Below, piece after piece: positions 14,387 through 28,027 of a stretch of DNA of 64,000 nt. The number at the start of each line of letters is the position of its first letter. Position 1 is the first letter of the stretch. The translations under genes were made by a program, and so were the position numbers. Source of the DNA: Ophiodon elongatus (taxonomy: Eukaryota > Chordata > Actinopteri > Perciformes > Hexagrammidae); NCBI GenBank assembly GCA_016806645.1, contig JACSYO010001600.1, positions 2,118,501-2,182,500 of the forward strand. Direction: 5' to 3'. The notes below the pieces were generated by a model. It was not told the origin of the DNA. It was given only the letters and a program-made list of their open reading frames with translations, and ran no database searches.

Positions 14387-14410
14387 ATATAATTTTTTTT
14401 TTTTTTTTTT
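14250..14410. repeat. (TA)n / TATG compound repeat and T-run
   Basis: TA runs at 14,250-14,310 and 14,342-14,380 flank TATG/CATA variants; a T-run of about 18 follows to 14,410. Confidence 0.97.
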
Positions 14411-17034
14411 AAAAGAAAAGGATTGAAAATATTAAACATTAAAATATAATAAAACAAACAAAAGATTCCCAAATTGGGAAAAACTTCACCACGGTCAATG
14501 CCAACTACTAAGAGTAGAGTAAATACATTTAATGGCTTTGGCAAATTAAATTCCAGTCATAAATATTATCAAAAGTTGGGTTTGATATGATGAAACTATT
14601 AAGGATCATAACTTTAACATACATGGTTACATATGGTAATGCACAAATATTTTTTGTAATCATTCACATAACCATCCTGCCTTGGTTCAGATCAGAAACA
14701 AACTATGGGTCAGTTATAAGACAATTAAAACTTGGGAAAGAGTTTGTGCCTCTATGCTGCTTGAAACATCTTGATGAGCCAAAAACTTAAATACAGTATA
14801 TTTACTATCAAGGGATTTTTATTATTTAAGATATACAGTGTCACATTTATTCTGTCTGCTTTAACTTTGGTTAATTTTTCTTAACATAGAGTACATGAAC
14901 ACCTGTATGTTAAATGCAATTGTGCACAACCCATATGGCTCCCTATAGTGCATTGTCCACTGCTTTTTTTTTTTTGTTGTTTTTTTTTACTGCAGTGGAG
15001 TACATTTGTTCCCTAGCTCCATCAAAAACCTGACTCCTTCCCTGTCCTTACTCCATCTCTCTCACTCTCTGACCATCTCTTCTATGAATCCAGCTTGGCT
15101 CCGAGACCATCCCCACTCGCCCGGCCAAAGATAGTTCCCCTCCTTCTCTGTGTCTGACTGGATGCTCTGCTGTAGACCCCAGGGCAAACTCCAGTGCAAC
15201 TGGCTGGGCATTGCTCCACATGACATGTCCATTTGCAAGACATGCCCTTCCCCTACTTGCGAAAACAACAGCCCCCTAACCACAGAGCACACTGGCAGAC
15301 ACCACAAAGACAGAGTGGGAGAAAGTTTTTTTTTCCTCTGTCTTTTAGCTGGGAGATGGTGAGGAAAGTTATATTGTGTTAGAGAAAGGGGAAAAAAAGA
15401 GTGCTGATTATTAAAAAAAACTAATTTAAATGCAGACGCAATTATAGAGACCATCTCCCATGGGAATCACACCAGCTGTGACGCCAAATCTGTCCAGAAG
15501 TGTGAAGTGTGTGTGGGAGGAAGGAGGAGGGGAGCCCCTTTTCACTTTCCTACCACCTACTTCCGGCTCTCTTGCTCAGGCTACACCCATCTCAATTTCA
15601 CCCCTCATTTTGATCTCAAGTACACACCACTAATACATTTTTGCGACAGCATCTTCGCCGGTTGCTATGCCAATCGCGATGGCATAAACACCTGGCAAAG
15701 TACTCAAAATTGTTTCTGTGGTAGTTTCCAATATAATAGGTGTCAACATATTGCCACGATGACACCCATACACCCACACAGACTTACGAGGTGAAAACAA
15801 TACCAGCCACACGCAGTCATTGCTGGTAAAATGATTAATATGAAATAAATGGTTTGCTTTGAAATCCCTCAAATCCATTGGCCTTTATAGCATTTACGGC
15901 TGAAGCGCCTCATAACATTCATGAGTGTTTACAGCTCTCTGACCCGAGGGACAACTTAAGCATTAATATGCCACTGGGGAGGCGTGAGATGCATTTGCCA
16001 CATATTCCCTCCTCTGCTGGCAACCAGACCGCCAGTACACTGTGCGAGAGCCGAGGGAGAGCGTTATGGGGAAGGAGGGGGGGAGAATGCGTTGTCAAGG
16101 TAACTTACTCGAAGCCAGACCAATTAACAAACGGGGAGGGCGAAGCCAGACAAAGAGAAATATTAAATGTGCTGGACGCACTTTTACAGCATTGGGGATT
16201 TGGCTAAGAGGCGTATGAACTTGCCATCATAAGGATGTCCAGCGTTTTAACTTGGACAAATCACTGTGCCATTCATCTGTCAGTGGACTGGATATAGCAT
16301 TAAGGCATTTGATTACGTCTTATGACCCATCAGGCACCGCAGAAACCCCATATATATCACAGAGTACATCACGAGTGTCTGGGGGACAACCAGGCTGTGT
16401 GTGCCTGTCTCCATCATAAACATAGGAGGCAGGATGGGAATTTATTTTTGCCCATAACTTGATGACATTATGACGCAATGCTTAAAATGTGATACTTGAT
16501 TGTATTATTCTCTAAACCTAATCATTCAGTTACACTGTAACCTTCTAAAACCAGAATGATAAAGTATGTGATCATGTAAAAGGCTGTGAAGAGCCTGGAG
16601 CCAGGGTACCGTCTCTGTTACTGAGCTAAATGCTAACATCAGCACTACTACCATTTACCCTGTTATCTTTATGTCTTCGTTTAAAATGCTGATATTTGCA
16701 TCGGACTTAACGTACAACTTAACCTGATGGGAATGTCATCCGTTTTGCAGACTTAAGCCAAATATAAATCTCAAACTGATGACTGAATTAGATGGAAATT
16801 CACCATCGTAATGTAATTCTTCCTGAGGGGAATATGAATGCCTGTATCAAATGTCAGACTAATCCATCAAATACTGGTTAGGATGGTGGTCAAGTCTGTA
16901 CCAGGTGGTAGACCAACCCACTGAGCAACAAACCGACGTTGCCAGCCCAGAGCCAGGCTGCCATCTTGGCTTAAAGCGTGAGCCTCTCGCTTTACATTAT
17001 AGAAAAATGGAATCACTTCTCATAACCACATGCA
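14411..17034. other. intergenic; candidate conserved noncoding block 15,480-16,210
   Basis: No gene. 15,480-16,210 is long, complex and repeat-free, with words such as CATTAATATG and ATTCATGAGTG; it looks like conserved noncoding DNA but this is only impression. Confidence 0.3.
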
Positions 17035-17990
17035 TTGATATTACTTGTGGAGTCCTGCAAGGATTAGGCCTCGACTGATCATTTTGTACATAAATCATAT
17101 GCAAGTCAGAAACACTGAAATTTGTTCCATTTGCGGACAACACTAATATTTTTGCAGCAGCTTTTTGAGGTGATCACAACAGACATGAGTAAAACGGTGG
17201 TTTGACAGACAAATTATCTTTAAATGTGCAATTTGTGTAAATGATGATGGACAATGTTACATACAGTACATGAGAATATTTTTCAGGGTGTGATAGACCA
17301 CAAAATCTGCTGGAAAACGTCACGAAAGATATGCGAGAGAAAAGTTGACGAGGAGCGTTGCGCTTCTGGGAAAACCAAGAAACATTCTGGATCATAAATC
17401 TGTAGCATAGGTTTATCCCCAACATATCCAAATGGTTTCCATACAGGACAATAATCACAAAGATTTAAAAAATGTTTCTGTAAACCAGTTGAAGAAATGA
17501 CACAAATAGCCTGTTACCCTAATGGTGGGGAAAGAAGGAGAATCCTATAGACTTCCGTTAAAGGAGACGTATCTAATGGACCAACAAAGGCAAGGATATC
17601 CACTGTTGCATCCAAACAGGTACAGGATTCCAATTAACCCACCTGCATCAGGGATCAGCACACTTCCAGCAGTGCTTTGTTTCCCAGGAAACTTTACAAA
17701 ATCTAGACTTGTAAACAATGTAGGCTGTCTTGAACACACCAACACTGTTTTTAAAGTCACATTCTGTAGAACTTAAGACTGCACAAATTATGTACAAAGC
17801 AAGACAGAGAGGGGAGATAAAACCTAAAAGGAAAATTTAACCTAGAAAATATTCTGTAAGGCTAGGTTAGAGCATGAGTGGGGTGGATTTACGGTAAGGG
17901 TTAGATGAAGAAATCAAACAGTGTACAAACGAAGCAATTTAAGAAAATAAATACAGTAAACATGTTTTTGAGAGGTACAGGGATGAGGAA
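17035..17990 (+). pseudogene. decayed L2-type LINE, reverse transcriptase C-terminal half
   Basis: Shifting among the three plus frames gives GVLQG, then FVPFADNTNIF (the FADD catalytic motif with Asp-Asp changed to Asp-Asn), DKLSLN, GVIDHKICW, GKTKK with ILDHKS, NNVGCLEHTN, VELKTAQIMYKAR, and finally DEEIKQCTN and VFERYRDEE. These match in order the second half of the ORF2 product of L2/Maui-type non-LTR retrotransposons, from memory. Stops and several frameshifts show it is long dead. It is 5'-truncated, as is usual for LINEs. Confidence 0.8.
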
Positions 17991-20675
17991 GGGGTCTTGT
18001 CTCTTTCGGGACCGCGACGCTCGTTGTTTTTTTGTTTTGTCATGTGTAGCAAAACTGCTGCCACTATGAGTTCATTCAGCACAAACACAGACTGCTGCTA
18101 ACAATAAGACTTTTGTTCTTGTGATTGATCGTACACACACACACACTTTAACACAAATATACAACTCTTGGGACCGTGCGCCTCCGGTCGCCTTGCTTCT
18201 CGGGCACACGAGCTCCATTTGCTTCTGCTCTCACCGTTCAGCAAAACGACATCTTCAGTTCTCCACATACAATGCCATTGTATTTAAAGGGAGAGAATAA
18301 TTAGACAACGAGCACCAGCTGTGCCAATCAACTCACCTGGGACTGCTGTCATGAGCCGCCCTCCCACTTCTCTCACCTGCAGTTCAATGCCAACCACGCC
18401 CACCTGCACATTTAGTTTTGTCGTGGTTTGTATATCAAGACAATTATGTGTATAATTGTTAAATATTAATGTCATTAGCTAAGTAATTAGAGGTTTACAG
18501 GATTAGTTACAGGAGCAGGACCTTAAAGTGTTCACAACTCCTCTGAACAAATTATTATTTATTCATTTAGCCTATTTAGAAGTTTTTTTTTTTTCCTTCT
18601 TTCTTCTAAAGAACAGTAACATGACAATCCAGTTCAAGCCAGTCTTGTTACTGTAGCGGGCCTGATAGTACTAGAGCTACTGTAGTGGTGGTGAAGATTA
18701 AAACTCCCTTGATCCCATGATACTTTGCAGAAAGAAATCTGTAAAATAATTTAGTATTTGTGATAAAATAATATTTCTTAAGGGTCTTTCTACAATAATT
18801 GATTCAGTAGAGATATTGTGTTTATGTATAAATACTATTATCCTAAAAAAAACATAAAATCAGTTTTTACATATGCTTGTCTTGACCTTCAATTTTAAGG
18901 GGAAACACTTTGAATGACCTGAGTTCAGTAATTTTACATGCATTTCTTCATTATCATGAACAAGAAAATCTGTAAAATATTACATCACAAGTACAATTAC
19001 ATTTAGAATCTATACAATTACAATAAATTGCCATTAAAAACATATTAAGGTATTCTTATGGTTATGGTTAATTACCTGTAATTGCATACTATTTAAATAC
19101 TGCAGATAAAGTTAATCTACAGCCATTTCATTGTTTCATGGAAAAAAGGAAAACATCTGTAGAAAAATTCAGCACATTTCCTGTAAAACCTTAACAGTTT
19201 TTTACAGTACATTTTCTGTTTAGAAATGCACATGCCCCACAGCGATAAGAGAAGGGAAGACATACATTTTTTAGTGAATGTCCTTTTGACATCTTTAATG
19301 CAAACCATAATGACTGCTATTAGAAATGCATCCAATTCTGACAAACAGTTTCACATTAAAATGGAAATGGAAATGTTATTTTTGAGCCTCCTGCTCAACA
19401 TAAGCAATAATTCTGTGATTTTTTTTTTTATAAGCAATAAAGTAAGGGTTTTAATTCATGTACAGCTCAAGGATGATGTTTTTTTATAAGCAATAAAGTA
19501 AGGGTTTTAATTCATGTACAGCTCAAGGATGATGGTTAAATTATCTATGGAACTGCACAGGTTCTCGTGTATGAATAATTTGAAGCATTTCATCTCCTAA
19601 CATCAGGGTTTTGGCTGGTTAAACCAAACTGTGACATTTTAAGTGGCCTGTTAAATGAGCTAATCTGAGTCCTGTAACTGCCTGTTGTACATGCAAACTC
19701 TACAGACCTGCTGGGAGCCCAAATGTTGCATCAACCCGCTGGGCTCGATCTCATAGAGAAGTACTTAATTGGTGCCTCTAGTGCCATTTCTGTGCTGAAA
19801 AAGTGGGACTCTGCTTTTTGGTTTTGCCTTTCAAAAGAACTTGATGATTGTCCTGGTGTGGTAGAGAAGGATGACGTCTTTCCTGCTGACATTGGCACAA
19901 AACACAAAACACAAAACACATTGGCACAGAACTTCAGCCCCCCCAAATAATTTGACATTATTGGCTTTAAAAAAAACAAAACTTTTTTTTTATTTTGGTG
20001 ATGTCATTAAATTAAACTATTGTTTCTCACATGGACAAGTTATTTATAACTTTAACAACATATGTGCGTGCGTTCTGGTTTGTATGTTTTCTCCCCCTTC
20101 AAATTACAATCCAATAGCCTATCATCATATTTAACGATATAATCCCCGGGAACAAGGACCTTGGGGAGGCTGCTGCGCTGCTTCCTCACTCTGCCGAGTA
20201 ACGTCTCCCGTCAACGACAGCCAGGATTATAGCCAAGGAGTTTAATGTTAGCTCAAAATAAATGATGCAGTGAAATTGTAAGTACAGGTAGTTACAGAAT
20301 GTGGCTATCTGTAGTTGTTAACGATTGTTATCTGCTTAAATTTAGGTTTACTTGAGGCAAATGAAAGGGACTATTATAGTGGGCTATGTTAACACTAAGC
20401 TAGCTAGCTAGCTATTTTGTTAGAAACTGTCTCCAGTGAGCAAGAGTGTGAACTGTCTGAAACAATGGATATCCGCGGCCCCAAAAAAAAATTGCCGCGC
20501 GCAAACAAGCCACTCCCCTTGGGGATAAGCCCCCCTTTTCTTTGAATCCTAGAAAATCCCCTGGGTGACAGTGATATGATGGTAAGTTGTGGCACTGACT
20601 GGTCGATACGTGCGATGCATTGAGTGGGCCGGTTTGACAGTAACTCCCGGTCCACTTTTCCCCCCCCAGTCCGCC

Positions 20676-20678
<3 letters not shown>
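17991..20678. other. intergenic, no gene seen
   Basis: AT-rich, with a 56-bp tandem duplication at 19,423-19,535, ACAAA microrepeats near 19,900 and GCTA-rich sequence at 20,398-20,415. Nothing coding recognised. Confidence 0.55.
19423..19535. repeat. perfect 56-bp tandem duplication
   Basis: TAAGCAATAAAGTAAGGG through CAAGGATGATG occurs at 19,431 and again at 19,487 with no mismatch that I can see. It contains AATAAA twice. A third partial TAAGCAATAA is at 19,401. Confidence 0.95.

Positions 20679-20767
<89 letters not shown>
20679..20767. repeat. (GT)44 microsatellite
   Basis: Perfect 89-bp GT run at the left side of the inverted-repeat region. Confidence 0.98.
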
Positions 20768-20768
<1 letters not shown>

Positions 20769-21582
20769 CCAAATCCCAATGTCCACCCTAAACCCTCAAA
20801 CCCTGAACCCTCAGGGACTTACTGACATCACCTGTTAAGTGGTTGTGTGTGAGAGCCTGTAAGGGCTTGAAATGGTGTAAATAGGAATGGGACAGCACTT
20901 TGCTGCAACATACCACGTTACCATGACAACATCAAAAAAAGATTGTGTACAATTGTGGGTATTTATTTTATACTTTGTACTCCCTGATTTGAACGTCTTC
21001 CAAGCTCTTTTCCTCACAAGATGAGACGTCATTGAAATAATATATGTACTTGTTTTTGTCAAAAACAGCTTCAATAACAAATGTTTGATGAATACATATT
21101 TTTAACATATACAATCTCTGCTTGCATTCCTCTGATCTCATGTGTTTTCATGTCCCATCTTTAATCCTTAATGTTGTTGTAAATGTAATTTATCGGGCTG
21201 AACACCCACGTGCCGTCCTCTTTGTTTACCTTTTTTTTTTTTTTTTTACGGCTCCATGCTTCCATTAGGCTCGTTCGAGATGAACAGCGCCTCGCCTGGC
21301 AAGTAGACGAGAGCAGGCGGCGTCATCAGGGGGCGGAGCCAGAAAACTGCGGTCAAGTAGGACAGTTTTCAGCTGCCTTCAAAGAACCACAGGAAGTCAC
21401 AGAAACGGTTACTTCCTGTTAGATCCGATCTGTAGGCTACTTGTAGTTTACAAACCTCGTTCGGAAGTGGTCATATGTGTTTATAAATATATATTTATGT
21501 AGAAATGTGCGTGTACCTGCATCCTTTGTTCTTTATATGTCTGCCTGTGAAACACTTTGCTGCTTGTTTTGATAAGTGTTAA

Positions 21583-21677
21583 ATAAGCTTTATTATTATC
21601 AACCACACAAGATATGTGTTATATAAATAAGATTTATTATTATTATTATTATCATCATCAACCACACAAGATATGTC
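21583..21677. repeat. imperfect tandem duplication
   Basis: TATTATCAACCACACAAGAT and its flanks at 21,583-21,619 recur at 21,628-21,677 with an expanded TTA/TCA microsatellite. Confidence 0.85.
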
Positions 21678-21769
21678 TTTAGATTAAACCTGAGACTAAC
21701 AACCAACAATCGAGCGTTAAGTTTGACAAATACACAGATAAATAGGATTTTCTACAACACATTACATTA

Positions 21770-21827
21770 CTTTACATTACATCTCATTTAGGAGACACTT
21801 TTATCCAAAGCGACTTACAATAAGTGA
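21770..21827 (+). mobile_element. teleost dispersed-repeat motif TTATCCAAAGCGACTTACA
   Basis: ACATTACATCTCATTTAGGA followed by TTATCCAAAGCGACTTACAA is a word string found in very many copies in teleost genomes. Only a fragment is present. Confidence 0.6.
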
Positions 21828-22836
21828 TTGTGATGGGAAAATATGTGTATTACTAATAGAAACTATACAACAAGATGTGTGTGAGTAACTGTTAAACCTA
21901 GAAACTAAAATCCTGTGCTCCGGTGAGTTTCCGGAATGTGAGACAACACAGTGCCCTCCATAAAACTGTTGGTTTGGGGGAAGTTAAGATCAAAGGTAAA
22001 AAGATAAGACCTGGTCAAGAGACCGGACCTTCCTTTCATCTCGACGCTGTATAAATCATGTTGTGATCTGTTGAATGTTGAGACATTTGCTTCAGACTGC
22101 AGAGAGAGCAGTTGTTGTGAATCTCTCCCTTGCAAGAATAAAGAAGGACAAAGACAAACTGGATTTGTACTTTATCCATTTTTCTTAACTTCGGCTTCTT
22201 CTCCTGATTAACGTAGAAATCTTCCACAACATGATTCAACCATGAGAGTTCAAACCGGAACAACAAGAATCAAAAAAGTAAAATTTCCTCAAGAAAGCCA
22301 AACTACAAAGTGCTATAAGTAAGAGCCATTTAAGTGCTACTAGAGTTTTTTAAAAAAAAAATTATTCAACACGTGGTGTTTGTTAAATCTTGTCAAATCT
22401 AAGACCCAATCAGCTCTCTGATGTGGCAACAGCAGGGCGTTTCCCAGCATGCACCGGGCCAAGCAGTCGGCGGAGAGCTACTGCGGCGCCTCGCTCTCAT
22501 GAGATTATCGTTGACCACGTGGTCATGACGTCAGAGCTAGTCGGGAGCAAGTCGGACAGATATCTAACCGGCATGCATTGCGCGCCGATCGCCGGTGATC
22601 GAATCTGCACAGGACTGGCTCATCTCGAACGAGCCTATTGGTAACGGCGTGTTTAGCTATGAATTGTGGGTAATTCCCTTGGGCAAAGTCGGCATATCAT
22701 GCTGATTTACGGTAAGGGTTCATAAAGGGCTCAAAATGTCTGCCAGAGAGCCCTCAAGCACTCAACGATTTGACAATGGGACGACCCTAAACCCTCACGG
22801 GCTTCGCGGGAGTCCGTAAAGGTGGAGATTGAGATT

Positions 22837-22949
<113 letters not shown>

Positions 22950-23129
22950 CATGGCTCTGACCTGGTCTCCTCCCGGCTTCCTCCTGATTACAATTCACCT
23001 CACCTGTCAGTCAACCCAGCTGCCTTCCATCAGCTCATCACTCAACAGTACATCTACCCCGGCTCTTCATCCAGCCTTTGCCAGATCGTTGTTACAACCT
23101 CAGTGGTATTTAACGCGGTCTCGGCCGCT

Positions 23130-23395
23130 CAGGTAAAGATCCTTATTTGGAGTTTACCCGAGTGGTTTCCCTTGCATTTACCTTGTTCTTCCTGTGCCTA
23201 CAGTTTGGATCATCCTCCAGGTTCCCCAGTCTGCCTGCCTTGTCCTGCCCGGTTTCCACCCTCACCCTCCTGTCCTTGGATTCCCCGCTGCTCCATGATA
23301 GTTTCCCTTTGTGTCCTCCTGGAAATAAAAACCCATAAGTTCATACTCTGTTCTGCGTCTGGGTCCGCCACCACACCCTGTGACAAAAGGTTGCA
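23130..23395 (+). mobile_element. retroelement 3' tail or LTR-like fragment
   Basis: A pyrimidine-rich stretch with CCTGCCTTGTCCTGCCCGG leads to GGAAATAAAAACCC, then TCTGCGTCTGGGTCCGCC and an end near CACCCTGTGAC. TCTGCGTCTGGGTC after a poly(A) signal is a familiar teleost retroelement end. Same orientation and layout as the fragment at 4,480. Confidence 0.45.
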
Positions 23396-26300
23396 ATAAT
23401 GAGCATGAACAGTCATGCAGCATGCATGTACTATTTAAATATTTACAACCTCTGCTGTCCGCTCCTCTCTGCTGTGTGTACAGCATCCTGCAATTCTGTT
23501 GAAGTTTCAGTTTTTATTAAGTCTCCGGAGAGTCAATCATGGCTTTCCAGTTGCGCTGAGAGTGCAGAATGTTTTTTTACAGGCTCTGGTTTGTGGAAAG
23601 GGTTTATTTGGGGGGTAGTTTAAATGCAACATGTAGAATGCACTGTTTTTGATATATAAAAATGTTAAGCTCCGATTTAGTTCCTTTTTCTGAAGGAATC
23701 AATTATTTTTTGGCTATGATAAACTGTAATATTGGCAATTGTTTAAAGAAAACATGATCTTTCAATCCCACCTGCTGGTTATGGTGTTCAGAGGGTAGCT
23801 GTGCTGGAGCTTTGAACTGCATAACTTCAGCTTAAGATAAATGGATGAGAGATTCCTAATGCAGAGGCAACAAGTTTGTTACAGCTACAATTCCAAGGCG
23901 ATTTCAATCTCAATTCTGACGAAGACTGTGATATGGTCCAAAGCTTGAGTACAGCTACCAAGTTGACTTTGAAGTCCAAGGTCAATAATGGACTTTGAAC
24001 CCTGACATTCTTGCTTGGGTTAAAGGAAATAAACCAGGGCCTAATACGTATGATAGACGTTTGCCGGCCAAATTCTGCAGTATCTATCCTGGACTGACTA
24101 TTTTTCACAATAAAATGTTGGGTCTGAAGTGGGAGGCATGCATTAATGCAGAAGTATATCCAATATATATATATCCCCATAGTGAAAGCTACCTCCAGTT
24201 TAACCAGCATCTGCAGATTAGTGACAAAAAATATTTTGTTCCAGACAGGTTATTCCATGAAACTAATTAAAAGGCTGTTTAAATGCATATCAGCTAATTG
24301 CTTTACGAGGCACATGAAATGCTGACATTTAGCCGACCACGGTTAAAGTCTTGCGTTTTTATTTTATGGGTTCATGTATAAAATAAGAGACACCTTTGGA
24401 AAAAAAGAAATAATAAAAATAATTTGTAACTGACAGTTAATACAGTGGTAACTTATCAACCTTTTAAGTCACCGTGAACGTCATCATGGTCATGATGACA
24501 ATGGCATTGACATTTTTCACAGCAACTAAAGTATTCAGAAAACTTAACTTGAACATTGTAATGTCATTTAGCATACCTTGGAAAACTGAAGCTTCAGATA
24601 CAAAACTACTCAAATTCTGCTTGTATTCAACTGTATTGACGTGGTCTGTGTTCAATTATGATTTGACCTCAGCAACAAAAAGAATGCTCTTGGATTTATG
24701 TGCTAAAGAAAAAGCTGTTTGCTTTCTTTTCTTTTCAGCACTATTATGTGAACCTAAACAGGCTTTTCTTTTCTTAACTCTTTAAAGATTAATGAGGTCC
24801 TTGGAAAAAGTTTCTTTTGGTGAGGGAGCAGAATCTAATAAGAACAGACCCTGTGCATTAATCACAACATTAATCACTTCTGTTCAAATGAATGTCAGTA
24901 CAGGTGCTTTGTTCTACATGTGCTGAAGGTGCCACATTTCCTTGAGTTCAATCACTATGTGGAAAAATATATTTTTCTGTTCGTTTTCATTTTTAATACG
25001 TTTTCACTTCACATCCTGCATGTGGATGAGAGTTTGAAGATAACATTCAGGGTCACTTTTTTAAAAGTAGAGACTCAGGCAGTACTAATGCATTTTTATT
25101 TTCTTGACAACTTGGAGTGATTTATTTGCTTTAAGCTATCTGTCTTTCCATCATGCCAAAATTAGATGAACAAATATATTAATCAGGTATTGTTTTTGTA
25201 AATCGAGTGGTTTCATATAGCAATAAACATTTTGACCCAGCGAATAAATGGCTTAGAGAATAACATCACCGACACACACGCACGCGCACGTTTTACAGAA
25301 AGGACTATATTAACGTGTTAATATTTCCAACGTATCAACTGACAGATGGCATACTGACACCATGCAAAGAACATGTCTGTCTGCATCGCAAATCAAAACC
25401 AATTTTCCCATTTGGGATAGTTCACTGAGGGATGGCAGATATGGAGCCAGGGAAGGAGACGGAGGGATCTATTCCTGTTTTGCTGTAGGTTGACTTGACT
25501 TGGCGCAGAGAGGCTCTTTGAGTGGGATCAAATAATATTTCCACTCCCTCAGGGGTGAGACGGGGTCCCTGAACGCACCCGGCTTTTATCTCAAGCCCCT
25601 CTCCAATGCTCCGAGGCTTATCTACGAGAGTAGAGGGAGGAAAAGAATGCGACGTGAGATTGAGCCATCCAACGTATGTTGTCTGTATGTTAGTGATAGT
25701 ATTTAGGAGGTAATTTGCTTCCCAATAGCTGTGATGAAGGTTAGGGAGAAGGCCATGTGTTCGTTTATGTATGTACGTGAATGCAAAGAGAGAGGGAAAG
25801 AGATAATAAAGGAAATGCGGGTAGTTATCTTGAGCGTGCATTATTGTGTTGTGAAATACATGCATTCAGTATCCACTCCAATTTGGAGAGGGCTTGCTCC
25901 CAATACAGAACTTTATGGTTAGTTTTGTTTTCTTCAGCTGCAAAACTGAAACAGCATATTGTTAAAATACTACATCGCTTTACTTCAATGATTAGCTGCA
26001 TATTATCTGAGGCCTTGAGATACAACGGTGAGATGAAGATATTTTCGTTGGGGTTTGTGTAGGAAAATAAGTAAAATTTTGGAAATAATTGCTTATTTGC
26101 TTATGCCTTTCGGTACTACATTTATATACATTTACATTGAGTAAGAGATTGGAGGCACCAGTAATGAGAAAACATGGCCAGGACTCTCGTAGCCCAGCTG
26201 AGTATGTCTGTTCGGAAATAGCTCCAAAACTGGAAATCACCCTGAAATCATCAATTTGCTTTCTGTAAATTTCTCTCTAGGTTAAGAAAAACAAGAGACA

Positions 26301-28027
26301 CAATCTAAAAAAAGAGGCTCTAGAAGGGGTTGGTCGTAACAATTTGGAACTTTACACAGGGCCAGGCTATTTCCCCATGCCGCCAGTCTTTATTCAAGGC
26401 AATGCCAAACCTATCCTTAATGCATGAGCATTAGACGATCTTTTCATCTCACTCTCGGAAAGAGTGTTAAGCTACTCCTTAAAGAATCGCTCCTTGGCTC
26501 TCAGTCCAGTTCGAATGGATCTCAGGACACCGAGCCAGCAGCACATCAGCCGCCAACACACACACACCCACACAGCTGAAAAGAATGGCTAGAGTGCATG
26601 TGGGAGTCATGGAGGTGGTCGCCCTCATTTGGACTCCTCACTACTGACCGCTATTGGACAGTTAGAGTTCGAGAGGCTGGCTTGGCTGTCTCATTACCCT
26701 GCAACCAGACGTGTGAGAGAGCATCACGAGTCCTCACCTCCCTGTCTCTGTCAGTGTATCTCCTCTGCACCCTGTCCTCTCTCAAATGGTCCGGAGGCTT
26801 AAAGCTGCCTGCACAGCCTCTTCCTGTGTTCTTTGTTAAACATCTAGCAAGTCCCAGGTGCTGCATTTCTCAGCATGTGATAGAGGCTGTGGTAGATTGC
26901 ATTAGCCTAAGCCTACCACTAAATTATGCCAGTGTTTAAAGAAGCCCTGGGTAGCGTGGAGAGCCAATTCATTCTCACTAAATGTAGGTTGCCATTATAT
27001 GTGAAGATGTGCTTTGTGGAGCTCCCCCCCCAAAAAAAAAGCTTCAATGAATCCTTTACCTCAGCTCTGAATAAATCAGCCTCAAAGTGTCAAAGACCAC
27101 TTGTGTTTTATTCCAGGTCTGTATGACGGGGACTTAGAGACTCATTGGATTTGCAGGGCCAGAATTTGGATGAGGAACAGCAAGGGCATTTCATATGGAG
27201 AGCCATCTAACGCCATTGGTGAAAGGCAGTCTCAAAGGAGCTGTCTGGCTGTGCCATCAGTCCCAAAGAACTGGGCCAAAACTGAAATGTTGGCATTGCA
27301 AAGGATTCAGGGATCTGATCCATAACAACCCAGATGAGAATAATCTGTTTAGTCAAACACCAGAAAAAGAGATGTCTATGGCTTTGTCCAAAAGGCCTAT
27401 TAAGGGCTTTAACTTGGTTTAGACATTTTAGATGACTCAGTTTTCTGTGATCTACTCCTTTGCATTAAAGCCTTTTGCGTTCGAAACATTCTTTCTAATT
27501 TTTACTTTTATCTGCACTCCTGTCCACTCTGGCCTTGTCCACACCATCCTCCCTTGTAATCCGCCAGTCTGCTCCATTCTCAGTGTCCTCTCTGAGCAGC
27601 ATGGCACCGGAGCCTGTGGGACAGAACCATCTGTCAGCTACCGAGGAGGGACAGCTCGACACGCTACAACCATTAGAGCAATGGATTTCCACTGTTCCCT
27701 GTCTCAGGACTAAAACTTCATCCTTGCATGCCCTGCACACTTTCACTTTATTGCATTGTTAAACTGAAATATGTCTTTCCGCTTGCAGGTTGTTGCGTGC
27801 TCCCAAGGTACCTCACACTGCCTGTCACTTTGCCCAAATTCATTAATGTTCCAAGGGGTTCTTTATTTTACCTTCTTGTGGTATTTGTTGTGCTTGTTTT
27901 ATGACTTTGCTTGTCGACCTTAGTCCTTCACAATCTCCATCTCCCCGTGCTCTCACTTGAAATTATCTTACTGCAGAGTTAAAACAGCCCGAGGTCTTTT
28001 CCATCAGGCACTTTTTTTGTTTCCATT
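23396..28027. other. intergenic, no gene seen
   Basis: Unique AT-rich sequence. The 147-codon frame at 25,422-25,865 (minus) shows no domain. 25,430-25,700 and 26,320-26,620 are complex and could be conserved noncoding DNA. Confidence 0.5.

Larger units (their letters stand above)
21262..22641. mobile_element. inner element bounded by 22-bp inverted repeats
   Basis: CCATTAGGCTCGTTCGAGATGA at 21,262-21,283 (first 20 bases CCATTAGGCTCGTTCGAGAT) is matched at 21 of 22 positions by the reverse complement of 22,620-22,641. The ends are GC-rich, and the middle is AT-rich with a further dispersed-repeat motif at 21,770-21,827. It could be one element or two copies of a short element in opposite orientation. 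Confidence 0.5.

Noticed and set aside
14244..14544. Ile/Tyr repeat frames
   Set aside because: Translation of a (TA)n microsatellite.
25422..25865. 147-codon minus-strand frame
   Set aside because: No domain, signal or splice pattern. The length is within chance expectation for 64 kb.
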